A DNA stretch of 64,000 nucleotides from Pyrus communis (GCF_963583255.1 NC_084806.1:28024935-28088934), one strand, 5' to 3'; positions 42,590 through 55,379 are shown, counted from the first letter of the stretch. Made by a program: numbers and translations. The notes: a model not told the origin generated them from the sequence alone.

Positions 42590-45500
42590 AGCTCCGGGGA
42601 CGAAGAAAACTACAACACTCACGGTTAGTATTTGCTGCTGGGTAGATTTCATAGCATCACAGAAATTGCATTGCCTTGTTTCAGCCTTCAGGTAACTGAT
42701 TGAGAGCTCGCACTGCTGCAGGTTGCTGTGAAATGCAGGCCGTTTAGGCTGCGAGAGCGCGGTCGCGACATTGTTCGCGTAGTTGACAATAAGGTTTGGG
42801 CTGGCGTTAGAACTTTTGGATACTTTGATTTGAATTTTATGTGAATTTGTGGAATCTGAATGATATTATTCGGAATTTGAAATTTTACTTGTAGGAGGTG
42901 CTTGTGTTAGATCCTGATCTGTCAAAGGACTACCTTGAACGAATACAGAACCGGACAAAGGAAAAAAAGTATTCTTTTGATCATGTGTTCGATCCGGTTT
43001 CTTCTAATTTGGTACATCGAATACCGAATCTTACGCTTTTTTATTCCTCATGATTTGTTATGATGTATGTATCTGCTTGAAACACTTGATTCGGTATAGT
43101 TTCTTATATTTTTTTGGTTGCTTGTATTTAAAGTATATGTCTTGACAATGTTTGAATATATCCAGGATGTCTACACAAAATGTATATCTTCCGTGATATC
43201 TGGGGTTGTTCACGGCCTCAATGCAACTGTGTTTGCATATGGTTCTACCGGGAGGTACTAAACCGATATATTCTTGTTTTTTTTATTTTTTATTTTTTCA
43301 CCTCTCAAGGTCTCAAGGTTTTGCTTGCAATTTTCATTTATGCAACTCAGTCGTTCGCCCTCACTAAACCGTAGTCCTTGGAGTATGTATTTCAGTTCTG
43401 AGGTCAATGTATAGATTGCAAATTAAAAAGAACTGTATAAGTAAAGTCGTCATGCTTTATTTTCACTGTATGATCTCACCATTCATAATTTGCATTGTCC
43501 ATTACTTAGTATTCTCCAGAATGTCTTGAACTTTGTCACTTTACTTTTTCAGTGGTAAAACTTATACGATGGTTGGGACACAAGATGATCCAGGACTTAT
43601 GGTTCTTAGTCTGCATACAATTTTTGATCTAATAAAGAAGGACAAGAACTCTGCTGAATTTGAAGTTACCTGTTCATATCTTGAAGTCTACAATGAGGTG
43701 GGGCATGCAATTTATTAAGAAATTAAATTCATTAACAGTGCCTGTGTTCTTTTTGAAAAAATTGTTTCAAATTTTATTTCCACAATATTTAGGTCATCTA
43801 TGATTTGCTTGAAAAGTCATCTGGCCATTTGGAACTCAGAGAGGACCCAGAGCAAGGAGTAATTGTTGCTGGGCTGAGGTGTATCAAGGTTGACATTCAG
43901 CCATCTATTTGCATCTGGTTTGACTATCTGTGAATAATTGTCAATCTCTTTCCGTATTTTTATTTTTCCATTTTGTTAAAAGTAATTTGTTAGTTCTTTT
44001 GAGTATCTTTTTAGCACTAATATGAAGGTGATTCTTGAATTGGACGATCCAATTATGTACTTTGAGAAGGGTTCTTACTCATCCTTTGTGACATGTCTTA
44101 CTTATTCAGGTACAATCAGCAGATAAGATTCTTGAACTCTTAAACTTGGGGAATAGCCGACGGAAAACTGAAGGCACAGAGGCTAATGCAACATCTTCTC
44201 GGTAGGTTGAATTCATTTGTGTGCTGTGGACATATCATTATCGTTGTTGTCCACTTGAGTTTTAAACTTTTAATCATGCTTAGGACAATAGGCTGTACAT
44301 AGAAACCACTTCTTTTCCAATTTCATTTGCCTAAACCTTCTTTTACAGATTCTACCATACCTTATATACCAACAACTGTATAGCTTTATTAGGTTTAGGT
44401 GCCTGTTCAATAGGTTCTGTGAATTCTTCTGTTGTCAGGTGTCTTGGTTATACTTGCGTATTATTCGTTTCAAACAGAAAATCACAATTCAACTATTAAA
44501 ATGTACTACATCTAATAGAAAAATTCTGTATGGAGTTTATTTTTAAAAGGTGAGAATATTTTACAATTGAATGCAGATCACAGAAGTTACAATACTTGCG
44601 TATTATTCGTTTCATTTGCCTAAATCCTGTTTACCAGATCACATGCAGTGCTGGAATTAAAAGTAAAAAGGAAACAGAGAAACAAGTATCGTAATCAAGT
44701 AATGCGAGGAAAACTTGCACTTGTGGATCTTGCTGGTAGCGAACGAGCTTCGGAAACAAACAGTGGAGGCCAAAAGTTAAGGGATGGAGCAAATATTAAC
44801 CGTTCACTTCTTGCTTTAGCAAGCTGCATAAATGCACTTGGGAAACAGCAAAAGAAGGGTCTTGCTTATGTTCCTTACCGTAATAGGTATATGATTATAA
44901 TTTTTATCCTGAAGTCCTTCCTGCTGCTGTAGTTAGCTTCCTGCTACTTTAGTTAATGTTATTAGTTTTGCAGCAAATTGACACGAATACTCAAAGATGG
45001 TTTGAGTGGCAATTCTCAAACTATCATGGTTGCTACTGTATCCCCTTTGGACAGTCAATATCATCACACTGTGAATACCTTGAAATATGCTGATCGGGCA
45101 AAGGAGATAAAGACACACATCCAGGTGAGAGCCAAATATGCATGAAGGCATTCAATTTGGATCATCAAAACATGATTATGTAGTAGTCCATTTCGACATT
45201 GAAGAAATTAATATTCAGTTTTCATTCTGAGATTGATTAATCTACTAATCCGTCATGATCTCAATTGTAGTACGCTATTAAGAAATTAAGAATTTTAAAA
45301 TTGGGATTGTGGTTTAACTTCCCACTTATGTTTCATACTAGCATGTGGTTCTTTGATGAGTGATTTATCTATGCTGCATATTGCCTTTGTTGAACTACCA
45401 ATTTTGTCTTTCATATGGGTTTCTTCTATGCACGAATTTGTCAGATTTGCAGAAAATTTCTTTTCTTGTACTCGTGTGTCGCTGGATAGACTTGTACTTC

Positions 45501-46419
45501 TATATATGCACTGAAATTCTAAGAACGATCATGTTTACTTCACAGAAAAACATTGGCACTATTGATACCCATGTATCAGACTACCAACAAATGATTGACA
45601 GTCTTCAGGTAAGTGGTTTAATTGGTTTCATCTATAAGATTTTATTTACAACTTTTATTTTCTTGGAAGATGACCTATTTCGGACTGCAGATTGAGGTTT
45701 GTCAATTGAGAAAAGAACTAGCTGAAAAGGAATCACAGCTAAGTGTCAAACCTGTTGAAAAGGCTGCAGACAATGAACTTTCGTGGCTGAATATTTTGAG
45801 CCATGAAACCAGTGAAAATGTTCAGGAAAGGATAAACTTACAGAAGGCATCATTTGAGCTTGAGGAAACCAACCTTCGTAACCGGATTGAACTCCAACAT
45901 CTTGATGATGCTATAGCAAAACAACAGGTTAGAAGGTCCTGCATACAATGCAGCTTTATTGAAAACAGTTTGTATTCTGCACATTGTCTTGTAGTACCCA
46001 CAATTCATCTCAATTAAATTAGTTCAGATTTTTGGCTCCAAATAAAAGCCATGACATTCCCGAGAAACGACTTTGTTATAGACTATAATTTCTTTTCGTT
46101 CCCACTTTTCTTGTTTTGTAAAGAGGTTTTGTAGCTTCAACTAGATCTGGAGATGAAGTAATGTTAACTTTCTTGCATTTATTTACTTTATTGGGGAGCG
46201 GAATATGATAAATGATTATTGAAAATGTTTGAGAAATTTTTTCTGATAATATAAACTAATTCTGGAGTACCTTTACTGTGTTACAGGCTATTGGAAACGA
46301 TTGTGAAATTTTAGAGGCCATGAGAACGAGGCGACAAGTTATTCTGGATAACATCCGGGACAATGATGAAGCTGGTGTTAATTACCATATGGTAATATCT
46401 CAGCTGTAATCAAACCCAC

Positions 46420-46452
<33 letters not shown>

Positions 46453-47481
46453 AACAACTTTTATCAGCTTTTGATTTTATTGCCGAGTTGCCAACTCTAC
46501 TTTTTGTAGGAAATCGAAGCAAATGAGAAGCATCGATGCAATCTTCAAAATATGATTGAGGAGGTCATTAGTAACAATGGAAATAAAACGTACTTGCGTA
46601 TTCTTAGTCAATACAGGCTCTTGGTGAGTTGATTAAACCCAGACTGAATATACATATACTGGACAAAATAAATTAGGAAATGACTGTTTTGAGTTGAATA
46701 TGCATTTATTTAAAACTATTGACCAAAAAAAAACTTGAGCAAGATCATTGGCGTACATTTTATGTTCTCTCAAGAAAAATGCTTATCTAATGCCTATGAC
46801 ACAAGTTTTCTTAAGATATTCTTAGAGTTGCATTAGTATACTGCTAACTGCTATGAGTTGCATCGTATTACCATATTTAATATATTCTACAGCTCAATTT
46901 CTTATTTTTGCATAGTTGTGGTAAACTTTCTGTTTGGCGTAACAATTTTACTTCGATTAATATAGGGAATGGCAAATACTGAGCTTCAGTTTGAAATGGC
47001 AATGAGGGATCAAGTGATTAACAACCAACGGGAAACACTGCGAAACATGTGGGACTTGCTTATGGGGTTAGGACTTGATGAGAGACAGATCATGGACCTT
47101 GCATCTAAGAAGGGAATAACAATAGAAGAAGACTCTACAACGACACCCCTTCTGGGGCTTTCTGGTAGGGAGCAATCACCAGATTTGGATTCGGGAAAAT
47201 ATGCTTCTTTAGGTCCTTGTCGTGGCATGGGGCATTTGTATTCTAGATCGTCTTCCACCTTTCAGCACTCTCAAGAGTTGGGTCCGAGATCATTGCCCCG
47301 GGGGCATTTGGACTTGACTCAGTCTTTTTGCAGAGAGGAACACCACAGTTCGTATTACTTACTGTCACATAATCAGTCTCCTTCAGCCTGTATGAGTATG
47401 AGGACAAGTAGCGAGCACTGGGTTGGTGGAAGGTCAAGTCCGTGGTTTGGAACTATCGATAAACATCCTCAAGATTTGTGA
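42576..47481 (+). CDS. KIN8B: kinesin-8 motor protein, KIN-8B type, 14 exons
   Basis: Exons by GT-AG sites and conserved frame: 42576-42623, 42722-42793, 42895-43011, 43166-43254, 43553-43697, 43793-43888, 44110-44201, 44638-44886, 44974-45124, 45546-45608, 45691-45927, 46287-46391, 46510-46623, 46966-47481. They total 2094 nt, 697 residues, no stop. The motor domain is N-terminal: P-loop GSTGSGKT (105-112), switch I NATSSRSH (215-222), switch II DLAGSE (250-255) and [15 protein letters not shown]. After the neck comes a coiled coil ([32 protein letters not shown]). The Ser-rich tail includes [16 protein letters not shown]. Length and sequence fit Arabidopsis KIN8B (At1g18550) from memory. 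Kinesin-8 motors walk to microtubule plus ends and control their length. The tail is the part least checked. Confidence 0.93.
44452..44616. repeat. insertion with 21-bp direct repeats in KIN8B intron 7
   Basis: ACTTGCGTATTATTCGTTTCA occurs at about 44453 and again at about 44595. The 140-bp segment between them is absent from the paralogous intron at 35140-35180. It is an insertion or a local duplication after the kinesin copy was made. Confidence 0.7.
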
Positions 47482-47826
47482 AAATCATATCCAGTGACAG
47501 AGAACTCAAGCTTCAGAAGATGGTAAGATCTGTATACCAGCGTCTTCTTTCAGTGTTGATTTTACCAAGCAGAACAAGGTATTTGCAATGATTGTAGTGG
47601 TGGAGTGCTAGTTTTGAGGCTACATCTGTACAGCGGTCCTCCTGATGTAACAAGTAGCAGCCAAGTAGATTTATATGTAGGCCATAGTGGTACAATTCAA
47701 GGTACGCCTATAACCCATTCAACTGCTCAGATTTATACCACATTCTGTACAAGGCCAATTTCTTTTGGTTCCAGATAACCCTGATGCACAGGCCTCCCTT
47801 GTAATCTTCGGTAGTGTTGTTGTAAT
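47482..47826 (+). other. KIN8B 3' untranslated region
   Basis: Follows the TGA at 47479-47481. A possible 3'-UTR intron (GTACGCC at 47701 to TTCCAG at 47775) is weakly suggested. The Copia TSD (GTAAT, 47822-47826) ends the stretch. Sequence resumes after the element at 53743 with TAGTTTTTACCCC, which may be the original continuation. Confidence 0.5.
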
Positions 47827-48113
47827 TATTAACCTATGAAGCTATGATACCCTGAGAGTATAGAACAATGGCAAAAAGAACAAAGAGAAAGAGGAGAAGA
47901 GAGCTTTGTATATTTCGAATAGTAAAAGAGAATACAATCCAATCCCAAATGACTGCTACATCAGCTATTTATACTAGCTAATATCTCATTACACAATGAC
48001 TCAATTGCCCTTTCTAACAACTTCATCCTAACTAACTCAATCCAATTGACTAACCAATGACATACTGCCATATGGCTTGGTTTACATGAATCAACATGAC
48101 TATATGGTTATTA
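47827..48113 (-). mobile_element. 3' LTR of the young Copia element
   Basis: On the minus strand the LTR reads TAATAACCATATAG ... GGTTAATA. Ends are TA and TA, not TG and CA. A TATA box (TATAAATA, plus-strand 47966-47973) is present. Confidence 0.93.
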
Positions 48114-51100
48114 CTCCCCCCACAAACTAAGCTGAGCTACGGAAGCTAAGTTTGCTGCATAACCAACTCCCAAGCCAAGTGATCTGCAATGTTTTTGAAA
48201 ATTTGGACTATGCAATCCCTTTGTAAAGACATCGGCTACCTGATCATCTGTTGGAATATAGTGAACCATAAGATCTTCTTTTTGAACCTTTTCACGCACA
48301 AAGTGATAATCCGTGTCAAGGTGTTTGATCTTGGAGTGGAAAACCGGATTTGTACTTAAAGCCAATACGGAGAGGTTATCATAGTATAAGGATGGTGGGA
48401 CTGATATGGATTGATGAATATCCTTAAACACTGAACGGATCCAAAAAACATCAGCTGCACAGTGAGCTAATGCCTTATATTTTGCCTCTATATAGCTTCG
48501 AGAGACTGTGGATTGCTTTTTAGACTGCCAAGAAACTGGATTGTTCCCAAGATAGACAACAAAACCTGTAATTAATCTTCTGGTGTTGATATCTGCTGCC
48601 CAATCTGAGTCAAAATAGGCAGTGATATTGAATTCCTTGCTTTTTGTATATTGTAAGCCATAGAAAATAGTACCTTGTATATATCGCAAGATTCTTTTGA
48701 CCAAAAACATGTGTAAATTAGTTGGTTGAGCTATGAATTGACAAACCATGTTCACTGAATGGGCTATATCAAGTCTAGTAAAGGTAAGGTATTGAAGAGC
48801 CCTAACTATGCTTCTACAGTGACTAAGATCTGATAACAATGTTCCTTCACCAACAAGAATTTGAGTATGAGGCTTAGATGGTGTTGACGTGGATTTGCAG
48901 GTATCCATTCCTGCCTTTTGTAACACATCTTTGGCATATTTAGCTTGTGATATAAACAAAGAACCATCATCTCTATACTGTATATGCAACCCCAAAAAAT
49001 ATGTTAATCTCCCCATATCTTTGATCAAATACACCAGCAAGATCATCAATGACAGATTGTATTTTAACTGAGTTTGAGCCAGTGAGAATTATGTCATCAA
49101 CATACAACAAGAGAAGGATTATGTCTCCATCATCAACTTTGACAAAAAGACTAGAATTGGAGAGAGATGATTGAAATCCAACAGCTGGAAGATAGTTTGT
49201 GAACTTCGAGTTCTAAGCTCGAGGAGCCTGTTTTAACCCATAAAGGGATTTGACCAATTTGCAAACATGACCTAGACATGTAGCATCCACTAACCCTTGT
49301 GGTTGTTTCATATAGACATCCTCGTCCAAGTCTCCATGAAGAAAGGCATTTTTGATATCGAGTTGTCGTAATTGCCAACTGAACTGAGTAGCTAAAGCTA
49401 AGATGAGTCTGACAGTTGTATGTCTAACCACTGGGCTGAACGTCTCTGAGTAATCCAAGCCTTGCTCCTGAGTATAGCCCTGTGCTACCAACCGAGCTTT
49501 GAACTTAGATATGCTACCATCTGGATTTTTCTTGACCTTATACACCCACTTGCTTCCAATAACAGACCGATTTGATGGTGGTGGAACAAGTATCCAAGTG
49601 CCTTGAGTTTTCAATGCATTGAATTCCTCTTGCATGGCAATTTGCCATTCTGGTTCCAATGAAGCAGCTTTAAATGTCCTAGGTTCTTCACAGTTTGTGA
49701 TGTCAGCAAGAAATGAAAAACCCCCAGACACATGTGCACTGAAGTTGGTAGAGAAATCAACAGTAGAGAAATCATCAAGATGTAAAGAATGCAACTGAGG
49801 TAGAGAGGCAAGACATCCCACATAACTCTTCCTAGTAATGGTACCAGTTTTTAACCTGGTTTGGATACAATTTTGATCAATATCTGTGATGACTGAATTA
49901 TTATTATTTTGAGATGAGGTAAAAGGAATAACTACCTGAAGTTGTGCAGGATCAATGACAGGAAGCAAAAGAGTAGTGTTTGGTGAAGAGGAATGAGCAT
50001 GGGATGTTCCAGACCCCTGATTCTCTGACTTTGGTGATACATGGTCTTCTGATGGATTAGTATTTGGAGAGAATAGTTATGTACCCAATTGAGATAAAGA
50101 GCTTTGAGAGCCTGCATGATTTGTATTTCTCTGTATATGAGACACTGGTATAGAAACAATAACAGGTACAGTCCTCGGTTGTTCCTGTTCCTCATGGCTA
50201 TACAATCTTGCAGGACTTGTGTGTTGAACCATTTTGGCAGGGAATAGAGATTCATCAAAATAGACATGTCTGGAAATAATAAACTTCTTGGTTTGCAAGT
50301 TATAACAAATCACTCCTTTGTACCCTTGGGAATAGCCCAAAAATGCACACATCACCGATCGTGGTTGTAATTTGTTAAGATTGTATGGTCTCAGCCAAGG
50401 AAATACAACAGAACCAAAAATCTTAAGAGATTGGATATCAGGTACCTTCTTATATAAAGCCAAGTATGGAGAATTGAAAGACAAGCTTTTGCAAGGCATG
50501 TTATTGATTAACCGAACTGAATGAGCACAAGCAAAATACCATAACACAGAAGGTAAACCAGAAGCATTGAGAAGAGTGATTGCAGTTTCCAAGATATGTC
50601 TATGTTTCCTTTCTGCAACTCCATTCTGTTGAGGAGTATATGGACAAGAGATTAGTTGCAAGATACCTTTGTCAGCAAGAAAAGAAGTAAAACTCTTGCT
50701 TGTATATTCACCTCCCTCATCTGTTTGCAATGACTTAATTGTAGTTCCAAATTGATTCAGGACAAACTTGTTGAACTTAACAAAAAGTGTAAACACATCA
50801 GATTTATTGCTCATAGGGAATATCCAAACAAATCTTGTATATTCGTCAACAAATGTTACATAATACCTATAGCCCTCTATAGATCTTACAGGTGATGGAC
50901 CCCAGATATTAGTATGCACTTTCTGAAAAGGAGATGTACACCTATCAGTTCTAATAGGAAATGGAAGCCTAGATATCTTGCCTTGAATACAAGAGATACA
51001 AGTATTATGATTATCATCTGTTTGAACTGGAATATTTGATTGTTTCAACATTGTAGTCATCACATCTTGAGCTGGATGCCCTAATCTTTGATGCCAGACA

Positions 51101-52956
51101 TTATTCTTCACTGCTTTGCCCAAATAAGCTGCTGGATACTTTGTTATGTATTGAGAACCCTTTGCACTTGTGACCACAGGGATCTGGAACAATTCCTTAG
51201 GCCTACTCTTTCCCTGGTACACTATCTCCCTTGTCTTCTTGTCCTGCACAAAAAATTCAGAGTCATCACAGATAAACCAACTTTTGTTATCTGCACATAA
51301 TTGTTTCACAGAGAGTAAACTCCTAGCAATATTAGGCACATGTAAAACTTTATTAAGAACAAGAGAATGTGTAGGAGTCTGAAGCGTGGTTGAACCAATA
51401 TTTTTAATTGGTAGACCTGTACCATTCCCAATTGTTATCTTCTCAGATCCCTCAAAAGGTGTTACTTGAGAAAGAGCACTAATATCAGAAGTTATATGAT
51501 GTGACGCACCAGAATCAACAATCCAAGTATCTTGAGGAATAAGTTGTGTAGACTGTTGTGCATTCATTGCAGACAGTGATGGAGGTGGAGGATGTCCTTG
51601 ATAAGCATACTTTCCCCTTTGATAGCAATCCAAAGCTGAGTGACCTCTCTTCCCACATATTTGACACTCCACTGCAATACCTTTGATTGATATATTTGTA
51701 TTCCTGTGAAAACAGTTAACTGCAGTGTGTCCTTTTTTGTTGCAGATCTGACATTCAATCACTACTGTAGTTCTAGTATCAACAATGCTTGACCAGTTAT
51801 TATTGCCATTCCCAAGTTGTCTTGATCCCCCCGAATTTCCTGAGTTACGCCCTCTTCCTCTAAAGCCATTATTATTTCTGTAATTGTTTCCACCTCTGTA
51901 GTTGTTATTACCTCTGTAGTTATTCCCAAAAGATCCTGATTGTGCATTTGAGGACTGTGATCTAAATGCATGTGGACCACTAGAATTTGCAGAGAAACCA
52001 TATCCATAGGAATCACTTGGAAACGAAGGTGGTGGTGGGAAATAATATGGCTGCTGAAATTGAGGTTGTGGAGAATAATATGGCTGTTGAACTTGAGGTG
52101 GTGGTGGTAGGGATGATTGTGAATCAGAAGGTACAGCAGTGATGGTACCAGCAGTGATAGCTGGAATATGAGCATGACTGTGAGAATTTGAAGATGATGC
52201 AGAAGAGTTAGACCTAGTGTTTGAACTAGAACCAGTGTTTGAACCAGAACTTGACTCTTGAACATACAAAGCAGACAGATTCTGAGTAATTGTATTCATT
52301 TCACCCTCAATTTCCCTCTCAGTACCGAGTAACAGTGCTCTGAACTCCTTCAAAGTGAGTGTAAACTCCCTGGCCAATATAACAGTACGAATAACACCAT
52401 ACTCCTTAGGTAAACCAGCAAGACCAGCAATCATAACGTCATTATCTGAAATAGATTCACCTGCAGCACTGAGTTGTTCTCTAATATGCTTGAGCCTCAA
52501 CAAATATCTATCAATTGTATCGGACCCTTTTTGAATTGTGTGTAATTCAGTTTTCAAATGATTGATTATGGATTTAGACACAGTGGCATATCGATCAACA
52601 AGATTAATCCAAGCCTTATACGCAGTTCGACACCCAATCACATATTCCATAGCCTCATCAGTAAGAGTGGCAAGCAATAAACTCAATAACGCCATATCAA
52701 TAGTTTCCCATTCAGTATATGCAACTGTGACCTCTCTTATAACCCCATTATCTGAATCAACAACAAACTTTGATGGACAAGGAGTTGTACCATCAAAGTG
52801 ACTAAACAACTTATACCCCCTTAGCACCGACTGAAACTGAAATGCCCATTTAGCAAAATTATCATCCCTAAGCTTAATAGTAAGCATTCCCAAAACACCT
52901 TCAACTTTAAACGAAGACGCATCCATGAATGAAAGATTGACACTTCCACAGATCAA
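48111..52956 (-). pseudogene. Copia gag-pol polyprotein, disrupted
   Basis: The first open part (52956-50077) has the gag domain (DDNFAKWAFQFQSVLRGYKL, LLRLKHIREQLSAAG), a Ser/Gly/Asn-rich linker and two CCHC knuckles (CQICNKKGHTAVNC, CQICGKRGHSALDC). Protease WIVDSGASHHIT and an integrase with LQTDEGGEYTSK and PYTPQQNGVAERKHR follow. A TAA at 50077-50079 is followed in the same frame by RT (49968-49213: [40 protein letters not shown]) up to QAPRA. There Trp has become TAG (49213-49215), then YVDDIILTGS. A small deletion near 49040 shifts the frame. RNase H (DWAADINTRRLITGF, QSKKQSTVSRSYIEAKY) runs to a TAA that is made of the first three LTR bases. Confidence 0.92.
48114..48123 (-). promoter_or_regulatory. 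polypurine tract of the young Copia element
   Basis: Minus strand GTGGGGGGAG directly abuts the 3' LTR start. It also encodes the last residues of RNase H. Confidence 0.8.
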
Positions 52957-53442
52957 GACAACTGTATGATTAAAAGATTGATTCTAGAGAATGACACTCT
53001 AGACAAATCAAGAAAGATTGACACTTTCTTGCAACTATTTTACCAATTCACAATATCACAATCAACACTTCAATTAACGAACAGTCTCACAACCCATACA
53101 CCAGAATTCATTCACTAATTCAGGAGAAAACATAACAGAATCCCCAATTCACGAGAATCATGACAGAATCTCAAACGCCATTATGTTACAGAACGAAATC
53201 AACATTCAAGAAAACCCAGATGAAGAAACACGAACAATCTCACCTGATACAAATCAACTCTTCAAACAAGACGCACGATCAATCCTTCGAACACCATTGT
53301 AAACTTCAGGAACCTCAAATGAATTACTAAGAATCCACACCAGATTAGCAGAAGAAACCCTTGAATGAACCACCAAGAATCTGCATCAGAGTAGCGGAAG
53401 AAACCCTTAGGATCGGAAACGGCAATAAACCTTCGCCGGCGA
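52957..53442 (-). other. leader between primer site and gag of the young Copia element
   Basis: Non-coding. ATCAAGAAAGATTGACACTT-like phrases near 53010, and a duplicated GAAGAAACCCTT phrase at 53350-53410. Confidence 0.6.
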
Positions 53443-53450
53443 TGATACCA
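53443..53450 (-). promoter_or_regulatory. primer-binding site, initiator tRNA-Met
   Basis: TGGTATCA on the minus strand immediately follows the 5' LTR end TTAATA. It matches the 3' end complement of initiator Met-tRNA. Confidence 0.8.
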
Positions 53451-53737
53451 TATTAACCTATGAAGCTGTGATACCCTGAGAGTATAGAACAATGGCAGAA
53501 AGAACAAAGAGAAAGAGGAGAAGAGAGCTCTGTATATTTCGAAGAGTAAAAGAGAATACAATCCAATCCCAAATGACTGCTACATCAGCTATTTATACTA
53601 GCTAATATCTCATTACACAATGACTCAATTACTCTTTCTAACAACTTCATCCTAACTAACTCAATCCAATTGACTAACCAATGACATACTGCCATATGGC
53701 TTGGTTTACATGAATCAACATGACTATATGGTTATTA
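53451..53737 (-). mobile_element. 5' LTR of the young Copia element
   Basis: Same ends and length as the 3' copy. TATA box (plus-strand TATTTATA, 53590-53597). About six substitutions in 287 bp relative to the other LTR. Confidence 0.93.
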
Positions 53738-53742
53738 GTAAT

Positions 53743-54937
53743 TAGTTTTTACCCCTTCTCTAACCTTATCGTTCTTTGTTCGTTATCTTGTTCCCCGCAT
53801 GTAAGCATGTTGTAGTGTTAGGGTCTCTGTGAGGTTAACTTGGCAGGTAGTTTTACTGAATGTATGCAAAGACGGGAGTTTTTGGATAGGAGGAAGAAGA
53901 GAAATGAAAGGGGTTGGTTAAAAGAGGTATGTCTAGTCTTCTGAAACTCCGCCTCGCGGAATATAGTGCTAGGCTGCTAGTGCTGTGTACATATGTTATC
54001 AAACTTATCACAACTTTCCTATGTGTTAATTGCTTCATTTCTTTGAAGTTGTAAGTAAGCGTCTCTTTCGCTTCTAGCACCAACCTACAACGTAGAGAAC
54101 TAAAAGAACAAAGCAACAAATTCTTAAACAAAAGCAAGGTAAAAAAGTAGTTTATAACTCAAATTTCAATATGATAAATCAAATAAATTCTACATGTGCT
54201 CTTTTGTTATTCGTTGTGGAAAATTTCGAGTTTATAGTAACGATACAAAATTAACAATATAACAATCGAACTTTAACGGCACAACAATTCAAATTGATGA
54301 TGTCGCGATCGTATGATTGATAACATACGAAAAACATGATCATTATGAACAATTTTTTCCAATATAAAATGAGTAAATGTTTTTACATATCTTCACTATT
54401 ATAAGTAGAATTGATTAATTTCTTATTCTTATAATGAGTTGTTCATTTAATTTATTCATTCAGATAACTAATCGATTTTCGATTTGAGTAACTTTTTTTA
54501 ATAGTGCTAATCTTCAAATAAAATTAAAAAAATTAAACGGTTTGAAGATGAAACCACACATATACATTGTGTAAAAATATAATTAAAAAATATATATATA
54601 TGAAAGAGAGAAGTTTGAGAGAAATGTGAAAAACAGAGAGGAAGAACATGAAATGGGTTTAAATTTTTATTCTTTAAAATAAAAAAATTAGAGAAATGTT
54701 ATGATGACATGTGAGTGAGGAAAGAAGAAAAAACAACAAAATTTGTCATCATTTTATTTTGTAATAGAAGATTAAATTGTTTTTTCAGCCCTCTTTGTTT
54801 GTCAAGAGAGTTTTGTTAATAGATAGTTTAAAAATTTGCATTCCCTTGCACCCTTAGAACATCTTTAAAAGAAATTTCAAATTTCAAACATGAAAATGAT
54901 ATTTGATGGCTTATGTGGCAATTTGACATTTTGTACA
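53743..54937. other. intergenic, no gene recognised
   Basis: The first 80 bp may be the displaced 3' flank of KIN8B. The rest is AT-rich. The ORF at 53853-54137 minus has no recognisable domain. Confidence 0.5.
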
Positions 54938-55098
54938 ATTTTTTTTTTATTTATTTTTTCTTAAAAGGAGGACGATTAGTGTTAAGCCACTATTATCCAC
55001 CTCTTCAGGGTCCAAAGAGGCTATGGAGAATTTCAACATGACCTGACCATAATCAAGTAGACTTACTAGCTCGGATCATAAAATCCAGAATCTCTAGA
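54938..55098 (-). mobile_element. second copy of the 41008 SINE family, partial
   Basis: Shares AGGGTCCAAAGAGGCTATGG-like and CAAGTAGACTTACTAGCTC-like blocks with 41050-41150. A T-rich tail lies at 54938-54960. A MITE is inserted just beyond, so the A-box end is not traceable. Confidence 0.6.
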
Positions 55099-55108
55099 TA
55101 TATTAAAT

Positions 55109-55261
55109 GGAAAACTAATGAAAAGGGTTTGAAAACTTTGAGTTTTAACGATAAGGACAAAATAAAGGATAAAGTGAATAGTACCAGGTTTGACTTTTTA
55201 GTGTAAAAATGTGATTTTTATTTAAAGTGAACAGTACCGCAGGCATTTCGTTAAAACTCCC
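55109..55261 (+). mobile_element. MITE copy 2, 153 bp, with 10-bp TSD
   Basis: GGAAAACTAATGAAAAGGG at the left, TTTCGTTAAAACTCCC at the right. Flanked by perfect TATATTAAAT at 55099-55108 and 55262-55271. Same family as 30958-31125. A TSD of 9-10 bp suggests mobilisation by a Mutator-type transposase. Confidence 0.8.
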
Positions 55262-55379
55262 TATATTAAATACTAAGATAATACTAGAGAGACTAAAGTC
55301 ATAAACAAATACTTAAAGTACTACTTACAATTACTCTTGGGAATCGAATCCCCTCTGGATCCATATATACTGAGCTTGC

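Larger units (their letters stand above)
47827..53737 (-). mobile_element. young Copia LTR retrotransposon with TA...TA LTRs
   Basis: Two 287-bp LTRs (47827-48113 and 53451-53737) differ at about six positions by eye. Perfect 5-bp TSD GTAAT at 47822-47826 and 53738-53742. Primer site TGGTATCA (minus strand, 53450-53443) fits initiator Met-tRNA, as in many Copia elements. Purine tract GTGGGGGGAG lies next to the 3' LTR. Order gag-protease-integrase-RT-RNase H is Copia. The polyprotein has two stops and one frameshift, so the element is recent but defective. Confidence 0.95.

Noticed and set aside
43180..43374. ORF running into a kinesin intron
   Set aside because: It starts inside exon 4 in another frame and continues into the intron; the GT-AG splice gives the conserved motor sequence.
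53853..54137. Minus-strand ORF as a host gene
   Set aside because: No domain, AT-rich, and no splice or start context that stands out.
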